Of a stretch of 64,000 nucleotides of DNA, positions 11,504-22,661 are shown piece after piece. The stretch lies in contig NC_081406.1 of the NCBI RefSeq assembly GCF_030272615.1, forward strand, positions 396,948,439 through 397,012,438, written 5' to 3'. The notes under the pieces are model-generated. The model was not told the origin of the DNA, did not search any database, and was given only the letters and a program-made list of their open reading frames with translations. Source of the DNA: Cryptomeria japonica. Taxonomy: Eukaryota; Streptophyta; Pinopsida; Cupressales; Cupressaceae. Numbering within the stretch: position 1 is the first letter of the stretch; the number at the start of each line of letters is the position of its first letter. A program made the translations under genes and the position numbers.

Positions 11504-12400
11504 TGTTGGCATTATCGATGAATTGATTATGTGTGGCATTGATGCTTTGTCATTGATGTCAACACTAGCTATTACCAGCAGACAAGTTTTGGTTACCGGT
11601 AGAAGATCTAGTGTTACCGGCACAAGAGATTATCTTTTGGCACTTCTGACATGTTTGGATCAGTGAAGTATATTGGATTTCATGAGTTATATGCTCCATG
11701 AGAATGTTTTGGTCAATTGGTATTGGCTTGCTAATTGGATGTTATCATACACTCTGGTAAACCCTTACCGACACTGGTTTAAGGCTTTACTGACAGAGCT
11801 TTCATTGAGGAATCATGACAGGATGCACAATTCATGTTGGTGCAGCTTCTTCGAGGATTTCAGGATGCTGAAGATATTTGTTGATTGTGATTCAATTGTT
11901 TGAAGACATTTCTTTGGCGTGGTGGACCCAGAATAGGTCCGGTACCTATCTAGGTTATGGACCAGTATCATGTTAGCGTGTACTCTACACGTTACCTAGA
12001 TGATTCGAGATGTTTTATTGATTTGTTATTATTGTTTTGGTCTTAAGACGACATGGCATATCATTGTAATAAATAATTATGTAATGATATTATTGTAATA
12101 TCTTTAGGTGGCCTACCTAATTGATTTAGGCCTTAGGGTTTGTATAAGTAAGAGGTAGACACTCATTGTAAAGTATCATGGTTATTGAAAAAGGTCATGG
12201 TCAAGGAATGTAATATGCGAATATTGTAATATCACTTAGGCTAAGGAGTTGATCGATCATTGGTGATCGAATTGGATTCAGAAGAGGATTTAGTCCTCCA
12301 GTATTGAGCTTAATCGAGACTGTAATCAGGCATGGTAGATGCTATTTCTAGGAGTTCACTGTATTGGATTGTTGTCCATTTACCTTGAGAAGGTTGTAGC
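11504..12400 (+). repeat. Copia A 3' LTR, first part
   Basis: The LTR starts TGTTGGCATTATCG after the polypurine tract and runs to the insertion point of element C. It has a TATA-like stretch (TGTATAAGTAAGAGG) near 12138. The last five bases, GTAGC at 12396-12400, are the target site copied on insertion of C. Confidence 0.85.
12396..12400. repeat. Target site duplication of element C, left copy
   Basis: GTAGC precedes the left LTR of C, and the identical GTAGC follows the right LTR at 18969-18973. Confidence 0.9.
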
Positions 12401-13208
12401 TATTGGCATATGCACACTCCAATGAGACATTGTAGGTGATTGAAGGTTTTGTCATTGCTGGCAACCTTACAATCCTATGACACCGGCAAGGCATTCCACC
12501 AACACTAGCAAGATCAGACTCTACACTAACACTCAGACCATTGGCACTGGTAGTGAAAGGAAGCATACTGGCACAAAAGCCGACAGGTTTTTTGTTGTTA
12601 ATATATTTTGTTTATTATTGTAAAATCATTGTAAGCCGACTTGGCAAGTTGTAAAATGACTCTTATATAGGAGAGGTCATTGTAGAACATTTTGTAATGA
12701 GACATAGAGGAATGTAATTAGGAGAAATAAGGTAGATCTATTATGCAAATTATAGGTTAAGGGTTTATGTAAGAAGTAGAGCAAAAACCGGTACTGGATC
12801 TAGCATTATAGATGCTATTTTGAAGCAGTACAAGACACTGGATTTATATAATCCATTTTGTAAGTCAGTGAGACTTCCTATTTTGTATTTGAGCAGTGAG
12901 CTCTAGGCACTTGGCCTTCCTGCATGTGCAGGCCCCTCTTGTAGCAATAATATTCTCTTATTGGCTAGTAAGCGAATATTGTGGGTTACAAATCCCACTG
13001 AGGTTTTTCCCACACTGGGTTTGCTCGTTAAAATATTGTGTTATGGTGTGTTTTTCATGTGGTTGCTTTTGTCTCTATTTATTGCATTACTTTCTACTTA
13101 CTGGTACACAGTATTAATATGCTCTACATGTTTTAAGTTAAGAAAATCTTATAACCAGTTAGATACTGATTCACCCCCCCCCTCTCAGTATCTGTGGGTA
13201 TCCTAACA
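12401..13208 (+). repeat. Element C 5' LTR
   Basis: It starts TATTGGCATATGC (the first G has mutated compared with the other LTR) and ends GGTATCCTAACA. A likely TATA box, TATATAG, sits at 12664-12670. A C-tract motif shared with other families lies at about 13169-13190. Confidence 0.9.
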
Positions 13209-13210
13209 AT

Positions 13211-13222
13211 TGGTATCAGAGT
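13211..13222 (+). promoter_or_regulatory. Element C primer binding site
   Basis: TGGTATCAGAGT begins two bases after the LTR end. It is the copia initiator Met-tRNA site with its twelfth base changed. Confidence 0.88.
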
Positions 13223-13279
13223 TTGGTCCTCTATTTTTAGAAGCCTAACAGCTTGAGGAAGATCTTGACACTGATAGAG

Positions 13280-14368
13280 ATGGAAAAATTGATGAAGCAA
13301 CTTGAAGGAGCTCTCTCAGACTATGATGCAGAAAAATTGAAAAATATCAAACTTGAAGATGATCTAAAGGCTGCTTAGGATATCATTCAAGCACTTCATG
13401 AAAATATTACTATTTCAAGAAACAAGAGAAGAGAGATTTGGGAAAAGATACAAAATGAGAATGATGAAAAAGAAACTCTTAATGATATGATAAACAAGCT
13501 GAAGCAAGAGAACATGACAACAAAGAATGAGATGCAGGATATGACTATGAGATTCTGTAAAGAAATTGAAGATAGAAAGAAGAATGAAGAAGATTTGACT
13601 AGAAGACTAAGTGATGTTGCAAATGAGAACACAAGACTTAGCTATGAAAATGATTTGTTGAAGACAGATCTGATGCACACACAGAATGACTCAAATGAAC
13701 TAATGAGGCAAAAATAAGTCTTAGAAAGAGGACTAGATACTACAAATCAACATAAAGAGAAATTCAAGAAAAGCTCAGAAGAACTTGGTAACTTGCTGAA
13801 GAATCAAAAACCTAAAGGTGACACTTGTGGAATTGGCTTTGAAGTTGGTGAAAGCTTTGGTACTGCAAACACACAGGATCACAGCAAATGGGTAAGACAA
13901 CCTACTACTTATAAATTCAATGGCAAATGCTTTAACTATAACAAGTATGGTCATAGAGCAAATGAATGTAGATCTAGAAATTATCAGAATACCAATGCAC
14001 CCACTGGTCAATGTTCAAAATGCAACAAAGTTTGTCATAACTCTGAGAATTGCAGAATGAATGTCAGATGTTATGTTTGTGGAAGATTTGGACACTTATC
14101 TAATCAATGCAGAACACAAACCGGCATAGGTTATGGAAAGGCTATTCAGAGAAACAATGTGACTTGTTATGCATGTAACAAAATTGGGCATATTGCTAGA
14201 AGCAAGTCCTCACTAGTAGACAACAAAGGTACTAGTTTGAAAGGAAAAGAAAAAGTTGAAGAAGTTAAGCAAGATTTCTCAAAACAATGGATCAGGAAAT
14301 CAGAACTGAATGGTTTTGGGAATACTCCTCCACCGGTAGAACCAAGCAACACTCCACTGGCAGAATAG
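13280..14368 (+). pseudogene. Element C ORF1: coiled-coil protein with CCHC zinc knuckles
   Basis: One frame of about 363 codons starts at the ATG 13280 and carries in-frame stops at 13376-13378 and 13715-13717. The first 170 residues are strongly charged and heptad-like (repeated E, K, L, N), consistent with coiled coil. The C-terminal half has a row of zinc-knuckle motifs: CFNYNKYGHRANEC (second Cys lost), CSKCNKVCHNSENC (His changed), CYVCGRFGHLSNQC (intact) and CYACNKIGHIAR (last Cys lost). The arrangement matches D ORF1. It resembles the C-terminal half of copia gag, which binds RNA, but the usual N-terminal gag domain (KLDGTNYGIWK type) is absent. A role as a packaging protein is inferred. 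Confidence 0.8.
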
Positions 14369-14709
14369 AGTAGCACTCCACTGGCAAAAGTCTCTTCATC
14401 AAATTGAAGAAATTTCCTTGAGGGTTTGGCAATCAATGAGACATATGCTATCATTCCCGCAGTTGATGGAAAGAAGTTGAAATTACTTCTATACCGACAG
14501 TTATGTTAAGTGATTACTTAACTGGCAAGCATTAAATGTGGTAGTTGGCAGTTTGACATTATAAATTAATGTATTTGGCTCCATTTCACTTCACCGAGCA
14601 TTCAAACATTTGAAGAGCATGAAATTTCCAGAGCTAAGGCATTTCGAGCAAAGAGGCAAAGTATTTCAGCAATCAATCTTTCCAAAGGTAGAAAAAGGTA
14701 TTTATAATC

Positions 14710-17700
14710 ATGGCATCCTCTTCTGTACCTGAATTCATAGCAAAACCTACTGTAGTTGAGGTAATCAAACCCCCTAGGCCCGTATTTCCATTAGTTCCCG
14801 AGATAGCTAAAAGGGATGATAATGTTGGTGCTTTTTCCCAAATTCTCAAAGGAGTTGTTTTTGTAGAAGACCCTAGAATGTACATCCATTGCCATATAGA
14901 AGAATTAGGAGATGAATAAATCAAAAACATGTACAAGACTATCATATGTGATGACTCCGGAAATGTAAAACTTGAACACAAAATTGTTGAAACCCTAGGA
15001 TTCACAAAAATTCTCTGCATTCCGGAATTCCCCAAGGAAGTGATAAGAATAGTATTGAGCAGGGTACATGGAGAATTTTTCTGGCTAGATTCAATTCATA
15101 AAATTACCAAGGAAGTTGTGAAAGTTGTAACAGGGTTACCTTCCACCAGTAACAAACTAGACAAAACAAAGAAGGTCTCAAATGACCTGGTAATGAACCT
15201 AACAGGTGCAACATCCGACAAAAGGTCCTTAAGGGTTAATGATGTAACCAACATAAATGTAAGATTCATTAGCATGATTCTAGGTTACAAAGTAACAGAT
15301 GCAAACAGACTTAACTCAGTCTCCAGTTTATGCATAAAAAGTGCACATGATATGGTAAATGAGAATGTGAAAATTGATGTATGTGAATGGTTAAAGGATG
15401 AATTGATTGACAATTTAGGGAAGATCAAGAAGGACAAGAAAGGAACATTTAGATTTGGCAACTTACTTGTATGCTTAATGCTACACATAACCAAATAGGT
15501 GCCCAGTATAGGTATCAAGAACCTTGGATTTGACATACCGGTAGGAAAACAGTTGTCAGACTTGTTCAACAACATGGGTGAAAGCAAACAAAAGAATATT
15601 GATGAGTATTTTCAAGCACTAAAGGCCAGAATGAACAAAAGAGTCAGACTGTCACAGGAAATTGTAAACAAATACAAAGATGATATATGTTTTGTGATTA
15701 AAAAGGATGAGATCTGGATGGAAGCAGTTATCCCAAGAATAATTTGGGTTACTGAAATGGGTTATGAGACAGATGATCACATCATTGAAACATATGCTAA
15801 AGCCCTTCTGGAAGCACCCAATGAACCTAAGGAAGAGGTATTTGGTAGTGCTGAGACCATTGAAAGCCAAATTCAATTTAAGAAGAGAGTGAAGAAAGTA
15901 GAAGCAATAGTGAGGAGAGGTTCAAGGCAGGCTAAGGCTATCAAAGAAGATGTACTAAAACTAACCGGTATCACTGAAAATGAGTTATAGGCTCAACAAC
16001 CAAAAACTCACCTTTCACTGGTAGCAACTTCTTCAGAGAGTGACATGCCAGTTGAATTCAAAAGAGTTGTAAGGAAAAGACAACCTTCACCAGTATCCAC
16101 ACCTTCACCTAGAAGAACCAGGCAAAAACAATAGGCAATGAGGCCCCCAGTTAAGAAGAAAAATTCGACACCAAAGAAAAGGACTCAACAAAATATCTCT
16201 GATTGACAAACTGCTAGATGAAATAACAGAGGAAGGACAGTTGAAAACATCAACAAACTATATGACTCACTATTAGTTGATGATAAAGAAAAGGTTGAAA
16301 ACAATGTTATCTTACACTTGGATATGTACAAGAAATTCTTGATGCAAATTGTAGATGAAGTACCAGATGAACTATTCAAGAGACTGGAAGCAAGAAGACA
16401 ATCTATTATAGAGCTTGACAAGAAAATGAAAATTGAAAAATTACTTGCTATCTACCCAGTTAACTCTCTGAAAGAAATAGATGATCTAATTGCAGAGGCT
16501 AACCGATCAGTATTTTCTACTGCACACCGACATATTGCACTAATGGTTGGAAGAGTAAATGAGGTTGCAAAAGAAACTGAAAATGCATGGGATATATTCC
16601 TTGTTGAGAAGGAAAAACAGGAAGAGTATAGGAACCCTAAACCAATCAAGGTATATCAGAAAGACAGGGACAAAGGTAAAGGAAAGGTTGGTGGTCCTCC
16701 AAGCATCAAAATAAGAGATAACTTATCCCCACCACCTCTAGTTACTCCATTGGTAACAACAACTAAAGATCAACCGACAGATGAGAGTATAGATATAGAG
16801 GATATAAATCCTAATCCTGAGGTCTTATACACAGTTGATGTTGATACTCAAAAGGTCAACATTATGATAGACAAGGACACAACTGGTAACATAGATATGG
16901 CTAGTGAGCCACCGGTAGCTGAAAAAATTGATAACACTGAAGGTAAACTGGTAGATGGGAAAACAGAGACTCCAACAGATCAACAAATAGAGAGACAAGC
17001 AAAGCAACAGGCTCCAGAACAGCAACAAGTTCATGTGGAAGCAGTGCCACCGGCAACAGGAGAACAACAAAAACCTTTGCTTAAGGAAATGGAAACACAA
17101 ACTGACCTACCAAAGGTCACTACAAGCAAAGATATTGCTCCCACCAATGGAATTTAGAATGTTAGCTCTTCAACCGAAGGATTTAAATCAACAAATGTAA
17201 CTGAAGTTCTTTTAGATTCTATAAAGAAAATTACAGATTGCAGTTCATAGGCATATAAAGCTATAGATGACACAATTCCAGTTTTGAAGATGATAGTTCC
17301 AAAATGCAATGTAGATAATAAGCATTTGTTGAGCCAACTTGACACTTTGTCTAAGTACATTACTAACAACACAGTGACAGTTGAACAAATAAAGGAGGAA
17401 GCATTCAAAGGGAAGTTAGAAAAGGAAAAATAGAAATTCTTTGAGGCACAAATAAAGAAGTGTACAAGGCAATTTGACACACTTCTACCGGAACTGTGCA
17501 GCACACTCAAGGAGTTTAAAACTTTGTACAAAGACACTTGTAAGACAAACTTTTTAACAGTTGACATAGACAAGAAAATGAGCAAGATACAAGAGGAAAT
17601 TAATAAAGTTGCTGACAATTTTGTTAATTCACCTGATACATTATCAGTTTTTGAGCAAAAGATAACAGGTTTTGAGGAAGAATTACTGAAGCTAGAGAGA

Positions 17701-17961
17701 GAAAAGGTGAGAATAATAACCAAGGCTAAGAATATGAGATCAAGACTAAGTCCCAGACTGGACTATCTAGCATCCCTGAGGAAGGAAATATCTGAAGCAC
17801 TAGTACAAGGACAGAAAACACCGGTAGAGCATATGCAACACCTCACCGGTACAGTTCAAAGAATAGAGGCAGCAATAAAAGATAGTAAGAAGTTTTTGGA
17901 AAGCATAAATTTGGTTTTGGCAGATCTTTTTCAAATTGTAACCACCCAATTACAAGGTTGA
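14710..17961 (+). pseudogene. Element C ORF2: long protein of unknown function
   Basis: A frame of about 1080 codons begins MASSSVPEF and contains at least nine in-frame stops (for example 14917, 15496, 15988, 16132, 17155). A pair of compensating frameshifts lies around 16195-16250, where the other frame reads ISLIDKLLDEITEEG. The N-terminal 260 residues match D ORF2: IRIVLSRVHGEFFW, ITKEVVKVVTGLPS, RLNSVSSLCIKSAH and FRFGNLLVCL align with related blocks there. From memory this resembles a poorly described plant transposon-associated domain; I would not give it a name. The middle is low complexity (P, Q, E, T) and the C-terminus is coiled-coil-like. No nuclease, polymerase or protease motif was recognised. 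Confidence 0.75.
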
Positions 17962-18012
17962 GATAGAAAACTATAACTCTATTGACACTTTGACAACCTT
18001 TGTCATTCATGC

Positions 18013-18157
18013 CAAAGGGGGAGTAGTAGTATGAGAAAATAATCAGCAAAAGACTTATCTGCTCAGGGGGAGCTCACATATTTTTGGTACACAATTTTTG
18101 GATTACAAGTTTTGGAATTTTCTCATGAGTGTTTCCATCAATGCCAAAGGGGGAGAT
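18013..18157 (+). promoter_or_regulatory. Element C polypurine tracts
   Basis: Three tracts occur: AAAGGGGGAG at about 18015, CAGGGGGAG at about 18064, and AAAGGGGGAGAT directly before the 3' LTR at 18158. The last is the functional candidate. Confidence 0.75.
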
Positions 18158-18968
18158 TGTTGGCATATGCACACTCCAATGAGACATTGTAGGTGATTGA
18201 AGGTTTTGTCATTGATGGCAACATTACAATCCTATGACACCGGCAAGGCATTCCACCGGCACTAGCAAGATCAGACTCTACACTAGCACTCAAACCACCG
18301 GCACCGACAGTGAAAGGAAGCATACCGGCATAGAAGCCGACAGGAATTTTGTTGTTAATATATTTTGTTTATTATTGTAAAATCATTGTAAGATGACTTG
18401 GCAAGTTGTAAAATAACTCTTATATAAGAGAGATCACTGTAGAAAATTTTGCAATGAGAGATAGAGGAATGTAATTAGGCGAAATAAGGCAGACCTATTA
18501 TGCGAATTATAGGTTAAGGGTTTATGTAAGAAGCATAGTAGAAACCGGTACTGGATCTAGCATTATAGCTGCTATTTTGAAGCAGTAAAAGACACTGGAT
18601 TTATATAATCCATTTTGTAAGTCAATGAGACTTCCTATTTTGTATTTGAGCAGTGAGCTCTAGGCACTTGACCTTCCTGCATGTACAAGCCCCTCTTGTA
18701 GCAGTAATATTCTCTTATTGGCCAGTAAGCGAATATTGTGGGTCACAAATCCCACTGAGGTTTTTACCACATCGGGTTTCCTCGTTAAAATATTGTGTTA
18801 TGGTGTGTTTTTCATGTGGTTGCTTTTGTCTCTATTTATTGCATTACTTTCTGCTTACCGGTACACAGTATTAATATGCTCTACATGTTTTAAGTTAAGA
18901 AAATCTTATAACCAGTTAGATACTGATTAACCCCCCCCCCCCTCTCAGTATCTATGGGTATCCTAACA
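18158..18968 (+). repeat. Element C 3' LTR
   Basis: It starts TGTTGGCATATGC and ends GGTATCCTAACA, with a TATA box TATATAA at 18421-18427. It keeps more CCGG sites than the 5' LTR, as expected if the 5' copy lost methylated CpG. Confidence 0.9.
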
Positions 18969-18973
18969 GTAGC
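18969..18973. repeat. Target site duplication of element C, right copy
   Basis: GTAGC, identical to 12396-12400. Copia A LTR sequence resumes immediately after it. Confidence 0.9.
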
Positions 18974-19349
18974 CTCTCTATAGTTAGTGAGATTCATTTG
19001 TAATGAGCAGCACACTCTAGGCAGTGTGCCTTCCTGCAAGTGCAGGCCCCTCATTGTAACACATACTTTCTGCAGAAGTATCATCTGACTGTGGGTAGGC
19101 TTCCCACCATGGGTTTTCCCTCTCTAGGTTTTCCATGTACAAATCATGGTGTTATATGGTATGATTGCTTTGCATTGATTATCCAATTAATTGCTAAGTT
19201 GTATTGTTTACCGGTATCTATTTCTATTGGCATCTGTTTGTGCTTTATCGGTACTTAATCTGTTTAAAGTTATATTGTGGATTAAAAGTTATAATCTATT
19301 AACAACTAATTCACCCCCCCCTCTTAGTTGTTCACCGGCTATCCTAACA
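18974..19349 (+). repeat. Copia A 3' LTR, second part
   Basis: This is the remaining LTR after element C. It includes a GGTTTTCC block, a C-tract motif (TTCACCCCCCCTCTTAGT, about 19310-19329) and the end CTATCCTAACA at 19349. Confidence 0.82.
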
Positions 19350-20258
19350 AATGTGATCTCTTATCTCCTACTCATGGACAACTTCATCCTCTATTGATTG
19401 GGAAATCACACAAAAATCAAAGTCATGAGGTAAATTGTAGGCCATACACCATGAAGTGTCTTCCACCATATTAGTCACATTGTTTTTCAATGGGTCTAAA
19501 TTTTCCTTGCTGACATTCTACTTATCATCAATAGGCTTTCCATCCTTCCAATTAGCCCTATAAGGCATGTCATGTAATCTAAAACTATCATTTCTGTGAA
19601 AATTAGGTCTATCATATGTTGCTACTTTATCACCTTTTGACATTTTGCTAGACAAAACTTAAATTGTATTCTAGACCTTTTCTAGTTTATCCTCTTCTTT
19701 TGTTTGTTTATTTTGATTACCTTTGGGATTCTGCAACACTTTAACCCCTTATCTTTTTCCAACTTTTCCTTATGCCTTTCTATTGTTTTCTATTTTCAAG
19801 GCAAACCTAAATGCACCAGCTAAATCATTGAGATTTCTCATTCTCAATTCATATCTAGTCCTAGTATCAAATGCATTGAGGTAAAACTCCAAACACAAAG
19901 GATCTGTAGACTTCAAATGTGGTGGGATCTTATTCAATAGTTTCATAAACCTCATGCTGAAATCATAGACCGATTTGTTGTAGTTTTTCTGAATATTAGT
20001 TATCTCATGCAAAAAAATTTTTGGATATAATTGGTCTCCATATTGTTCCTTGAATATCCTTCTAAATTCATTTCATGAGCTGATTGCTACATCTAGGAGA
20101 TTGTTAAACCAATCCTTGCATATTCAACCAAATATTACACAAACAAATTCATGTAATTATCCTCATGTTGGACATCAAATTTATCCATTACCATCTCAAA
20201 GGCTTTTATATGATCTTCTACAAAACCTACATGATTCCCTGAGAATTTAGGTACAACA
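19350..20258 (-). pseudogene. Ty3-type gag fragment F, downstream part
   Basis: The minus strand encodes pieces of a Ty3 retrotransposon gag in more than one frame: VVPKFSGNHVGFVEDHIKAF near 20240, then an open stretch at 19770-20012 with FMKLLNKIPPHLKSTDPLC and RYELRMRNLNDLAG, then a degraded tail to 19350. LLNKIP plus a Leu-rich helix is typical of the retrotransposon gag capsid family. The upstream part of the same gag lies at 28418-28960, beyond solo LTR E. Stops and frameshifts make it non-functional. Copia A was inserted into this sequence at 19350. Confidence 0.7.
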
Positions 20259-20609
20259 TGTTGGAATCCAAGAACACTAAGAGGGGGGGTGAATTAGTGT
20301 TCTACCAGTAAATGAATTTTTAAACTTATTACTGATCAACCAGATGACAGAATATGAAATTAAATTGCATAAACAAATCAACACACAAAGCATTACCATA
20401 ACACCAATTTTTTTACGTGGAAAACCTTGTAAAGGGAAAAACCATGGTGGGGATGATACCCACAATATCTATATACTTGATCAAGGTATACAAATATTAC
20501 ATAAGGGGGTATGCACATGCATACAATCTCACTGCCTAGAGCTCACTACTCAAGTGGAAGTCTCACTGACTTACACAACATTACATAATGATTTCAAACT
20601 TAAATGAAC

Positions 20610-21006
20610 TTAAATAGTGCATCTGACCATGCTGGATAAGTTCCAGTTTAAGCTTTGACAACCTTCACTGAAGTGGTGTTCTGATACTCTGTCTTCTTTG
20701 TTCTACTATTGGTTATAATTGCGCATGTGTAACTGCACACAAATGCTAGCACTCACTGACCAATTCACATACCATCAATCTCTGACTGATTCACATCACA
20801 ATAATAATGAAATTCATCGCTAAGTGATCTCCCTTAAATGCCCTTTTAACTTGTTCAACATGTCAGACTCATAATAAAAATAAATCTGTCGGCTTCCTCC
20901 CAGATCATGAAGTATGTTATGCATTATCCCAATGATCATATTTGATGTTGGCCTACACTCTACCTCCAATTCCACAAATGATTTTACCAAGTCCCATAAT
21001 ATCTAA
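20610..21006. other. Noncoding LTR E sequence
   Basis: This is an AT-rich stretch of solo LTR E between its conserved end and element D. No gene is seen. Confidence 0.6.
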
Positions 21007-21011
21007 ACTGG

Positions 21012-22164
21012 TGATGAATACTAAGAGGGGGGGTGAATTAGTATGCCAAAAATCTCTGCACTAAAACACTTACATAGTCTAAAGATAAACTGGTAAAGCA
21101 GTCTAACAGACAAACCAATTACCACACATGCAAACCAAAATGCAAATAAAGAATTCACCCACAAAAGAAATACAACCATAACACAAGATATTTGACATGG
21201 AAACCCAACTAGGAAAAACCACGGTGAGATGGAACTCACAAGTCACTATCTGCAAAATAGAAACCAGACCGGTTAAGGTCAGACCGGTTAAGGTCTTACA
21301 ATGTTCTTCACCAGAACAGATCCTGTTAGGAATCTCAATCTTTGTTAGGAGATAAGTCCGATTAAAGACTACCTTGTTAGAGGATTTTACATTCACAGGT
21401 GTGAACCACCTTGTTAGAGGATTTTACAAAGGCTTTGAGGCCTACCCGGTTAAGGGCTACAGACTTGTCAAAGATGTGAGTAATCAACAAGTGTTTGATC
21501 TATCTAATAGCACAAACTGCTTGGTTAGATCCAGTGTTGCTCATAGTTAATGCATTCCAACATTACTTCAGTCTTCTCTATCTCTCTCTCAGTTACAACT
21601 TGATCTACTCAGATAAGATCGTTCTTACAACAACTCAACATCCACCTTAAACCCTAGCATGACATTAACCCTTTCAGCAACAACTTAAAACCCTAGACAT
21701 GATGTCCTTTTAAAGGAATCTAATTTAATGTCGGTCTAATAGGATTACATTACAATTTCCTAGGTTCAATGAATCTAGACATACTCAGTAACACGACCAG
21801 AAAAGCACCGTTAAAGTGTTGGCACCGTCAAACAATCGGTGGATTGGTAACTCATCACAAAATGTCGGTTGGTAACTCATCACCGAGTATTACCAGTTCA
21901 AACAAAATACCAGTTGCTGGTTTGACAAAAATGAAGACTGGTAAGAATGTGTTGTGCCGCTTTGCTCCCTCATACTGCTTGGGATCTATGAACCGCTTGG
22001 GGTCATCATGCCGCTTCAGACCGGGAAACACATTCTGCAAAATCACCACTAGTCTAAAGACTAGAATACAACATACCGGTTGAGCTCAAGCTCATACATA
22101 TAAAGGGGATCTCAATACAAGTCCATCAATGACAATCACAACATAAACATCAAAAATGCCAACA
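21012..22164 (-). repeat. Element D 3' LTR
   Basis: On the plus strand it starts TGATGAATACTAAGAGG and ends AAAATGCCAACA. It contains a 16-bp direct duplication around ACCGGTTAAGGTC at about 21268-21297, which is single in the other LTR. Confidence 0.9.
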
Positions 22165-22440
22165 ATCTCCCCCTTTGGCATTGATGGCAACACTTAGGAA
22201 AATAAAATTTTGACATCTAAGTGTTTTACAACAAAAACTTGCCATTAACAAAATTGCTCCCCCTAAGTATGTACACTATCCCTTAATCAACACTGTGTAT
22301 AGAAATTTTGCATACAGAGCATAATCATTAGAGCATATAGCATATATCAAAACATATATCAAAAGTTTAAAACCAGATACTTCTCCCCCTATGTCAGAAG
22401 ATCAAAATTTTAAAACCAAAAACCAAATATACTTCTCCCT
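22165..22440 (-). promoter_or_regulatory. Element D polypurine tracts
   Basis: The minus strand has GCCAAAGGGGGAGAT next to the LTR at 22165. Further purine runs of the GGGGGAG type lie at about 22257 and 22383, with a weaker one near 22434. The LTR-adjacent copy is the expected primer. Confidence 0.75.
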
Positions 22441-22661
22441 CTTTGCCAACAATGACAAAGTACCACTGAATAACCCTGTTTCCATATATATATATATAAA
22501 GTTTATGACAATAATGAATAATACTTGTCAAAAACCAATTTACAGTCTTGCAAAAATTGTTTCATGGATAGAGACCAGGACTCAAGTAGGGAGGTTGCCA
22601 CTTCCTTCTCTGTTTGCATCTGGGATACCTGTTCCTTCATGGCATCTACTATGCTCAATTC

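Larger units (their letters stand above)
12401..18968 (+). mobile_element. Non-autonomous LTR retrotransposon C with two unusual ORFs
   Basis: A complete element of about 6.57 kb with LTRs 12401-13208 and 18158-18968, a Met-tRNA primer site, a terminal polypurine tract and a perfect 5-bp target duplication. The internal 4.95 kb encode ORF1 (coiled coil plus CCHC knuckles) and a long ORF2. I found no protease, integrase, reverse transcriptase or RNase H motif in any frame, so it must have been mobilised by an autonomous copia element; this is inference from LTR end and primer similarity. The LTRs differ at several percent, much of it as CG-to-TG/CA changes, so the insertion is not recent. Confidence 0.88.
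1..19349 (+). mobile_element. Ty1-copia retrotransposon A (partial, host of two nested elements)
   Basis: The plus-strand pieces read in order: gag start (11-304), pol from late integrase to RNase H (9229-11170), a purine-tract region, and a 3' LTR split into 11504-12400 and 18974-19349. A chromovirus occupies 305-9228 and element C occupies 12401-18968. Without the guests the 3' LTR is about 1.27 kb, starts TGTTGGCATTATC and ends CTATCCTAACA. The 5' half lies left of the window, so its target duplication cannot be tested. On the right, the sequence after 19349 reads directly into a minus-strand Ty3 gag fragment, which was the insertion target. Confidence 0.8.
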